Shown one piece after another: positions 5,442 through 6,262 of a stretch of 6,262 nt of DNA. The stretch covers positions 1 to 6,262 of the forward strand of contig JASHRY010000184.1 of NCBI GenBank assembly GCA_030037105.1. Direction: 5' to 3'. Numbering within the stretch: the first letter of the stretch is position 1; each line of letters starts with the position of its first letter. Position numbers and translations under genes: made by a program. Below the pieces are notes generated by a model. The model saw only the letters and a list, made by a program, of their open reading frames with translations. It was not told the origin of the DNA and ran no database searches. This stretch comes from Xanthobacteraceae bacterium. GTDB lineage: Bacteria; Pseudomonadota; Alphaproteobacteria; Rhizobiales; Xanthobacteraceae.

Positions 5442-6262
5442 ATGATGTCCGCCGGCGAACCCTTGGTCCGGCTGGAGCGCCTCAGCAAGCGCTTCGGCCA
5501 TTCGTTAGCGAATGACCAAGTGAGCATTTCCGTACCACATGGAAAGGTCGTGGCGCTGGTCGGTGAAAACGGTGCCGGCAAGACCACCGCGATGAATTTG
5601 CTGGCCGGCCTTTACATGCCCGACAGTGGCCGCATCTACGTCCGCGGTGAGCTCCTGAGGCTGGGCTCACCGCGCGATTCAGTGCGAGCCGGCATCGGCA
5701 TGGTCCACCAGCACTTCAAGCTGGTGGACACCATGACTGGACTCGAGAACATTTCGCTGGCTGTTGACCGCGGTCAAATTTTGCGCCGTCGGCGGGCCAG
5801 TCCGGCCATTGACGCGCTCATGAGGGAGGTGGGATTCTTTTTCGATCTCGACGTCTACGTTTGGCAGATGACGTTGGCGGCACGCCAGCAGCTCGAAATC
5901 CTGCGGGCCCTGCTGTCGGCGGGAACGCATCTCCTCATTCTTGACGAACCGACATCGGTGCTCTCCGCGTTCGAGAGTGCCGAGCTTTTCAAACAATTGC
6001 GGCGAATCACGGCCACCGGCCGGTCGGTGGTTCTGATCAGCCATAAATTGAAGGAAGTGCTGGAAATTGCTGACGAGATCGTCGTCATGCGCGCTGGCCG
6101 CGTCGTGCACGCGGGTTTGATTGGAAGCGTGACGTTGTTCGAACTAGGGCGCCTGATCGTCGGCGACCGCCTGTTTGGCGCGGGGCGTCCTCCGCCGCAG
6201 CGGCCCGGTAGTCCGGTTCTCCGGCTCGATCACGTCAGGGTGGCGAATGATCTCGGCCTTCC
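5442..6262 (+). CDS. ABC importer ATPase of the tandem-domain (RbsA/BMP-transporter) type, cut by right window edge
   Basis: The protein is the cytoplasmic ATPase partner of the preceding BMP binding protein. The 273 residues present cover one complete nucleotide-binding domain and the first strand of a second (PVLRLDHVRVANDLGL, about 258-273). This indicates the fused two-domain architecture of roughly 500 residues found in sugar and nucleoside importers. Visible motifs are Walker A GENGAGKTT (41-49), Q-loop MVHQHFKLVD (87-96), Walker B LLILDEPTS (164-172) with catalytic Glu169, and H-loop LISHKLKEV (198-206). The signature region reads VWQMTLAARQQLEILRAL (140-157): the usual LSxGx is replaced by MTLAA, without the conserved glycine. 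The D-loop SVLS is close to the usual SVLT of this family. Two ATGs (5442 and 5445) follow an AGGA at 5438-5441 very closely; 5445 is equally possible. It is co-transcribed with the upstream gene, with permease genes expected downstream. Confidence 0.93.
   Translation, partial: MMSAGEPLVRLERLSKRFGHSLANDQVSISVPHGKVVALVGENGAGKTTAMNLLAGLYMPDSGRIYVRGELLRLGSPRDSVRAGIGMVHQHFKLVDTMTGLENISLAVDRGQILRRRRASPAIDALMREVGFFFDLDVYVWQMTLAARQQLEILRALLSAGTHLLILDEPTSVLSAFESAELFKQLRRITATGRSVVLISHKLKEVLEIADEIVVMRAGRVVHAGLIGSVTLFELGRLIVGDRLFGAGRPPPQRPGSPVLRLDHVRVANDLGL

Noticed and set aside
4839..5501. 220-aa open frame on the minus strand, antisense to the BMP gene and the ATPase start
   Set aside because: Shadow of two genes with clear family motifs; no ribosome site or domain seen.
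5679..6110. 143-aa open frame on the minus strand, antisense to the ATPase
   Set aside because: It lies inside the intact nucleotide-binding domain and has no motif of its own.
1..6262. CRISPR array, tRNA/rRNA, insertion sequence or phage-defence genes
   Set aside because: No regularly spaced repeats, cloverleaf, transposase, nuclease or other defence domain was found on either strand.

Overview
The window looks like a GC-rich alphaproteobacterial chromosome, most likely of the order Rhizobiales/Hyphomicrobiales. This rests on strong G/C preference at third codon positions, the gene order HAD phosphatase - dapD - DUF805 - dapE, and a small protein of a type I recall from Bradyrhizobium-like genomes. 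The taxonomic placement is inference; no marker gene such as rRNA is present.

Left part (1-2672, all minus strand): a lysine/meso-diaminopimelate biosynthesis block. In transcription order it holds a HAD-family pyrimidine 5'-nucleotidase-like phosphatase (1965-2672), dapD (975-1853), a DUF805 membrane protein (531-959) and dapE (1-529, cut by the left edge). dapD, DUF805 and dapE are separated by only 15 nt and 1 nt and look like one operon. The 111-nt gap before dapD holds a small hairpin after the HAD gene and a good sigma-70-like promoter (TTGACA-17-GACAAA), so dapD probably starts its own transcription unit. DapD and DapE bracket the succinylated part of the pathway: DapD succinylates tetrahydrodipicolinate, and DapE removes the succinyl group after the aminotransferase step.

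Middle (2673-4037, minus strand): a gap without a gene, a 77-aa conserved-looking protein of unknown function (2906-3139), a second gap with a strong hairpin and a 10-bp perfect palindrome (3239-3273), and a GntR-type regulator of the FadR/FCD class (3372-4037).

Right part (4317-6262, plus strand): divergent from the regulator is the start of an ABC importer operon. It has a BMP-family periplasmic binding protein with a cleavable signal peptide (4317-5408), then, 33 nt later, a tandem-domain ATPase of the RbsA/BMP-transporter type (5442-6262, cut by the right edge). Permease genes would be expected just beyond the window. The 279-nt divergent intergenic region is AT-rich and carries candidate promoters in both directions and imperfect palindromes suitable for a GntR dimer, so the regulator probably controls the importer and perhaps itself. 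The ligand cannot be read from the sequence; BMP-type importers with known ligands mostly take up nucleosides.

I see no CRISPR array, transposon, phage gene, RNA gene or evident new defence system. The most unusual signal is a degenerate ABC signature motif in the first nucleotide-binding domain of the ATPase (MTLAA where LSxGx-type residues are expected).
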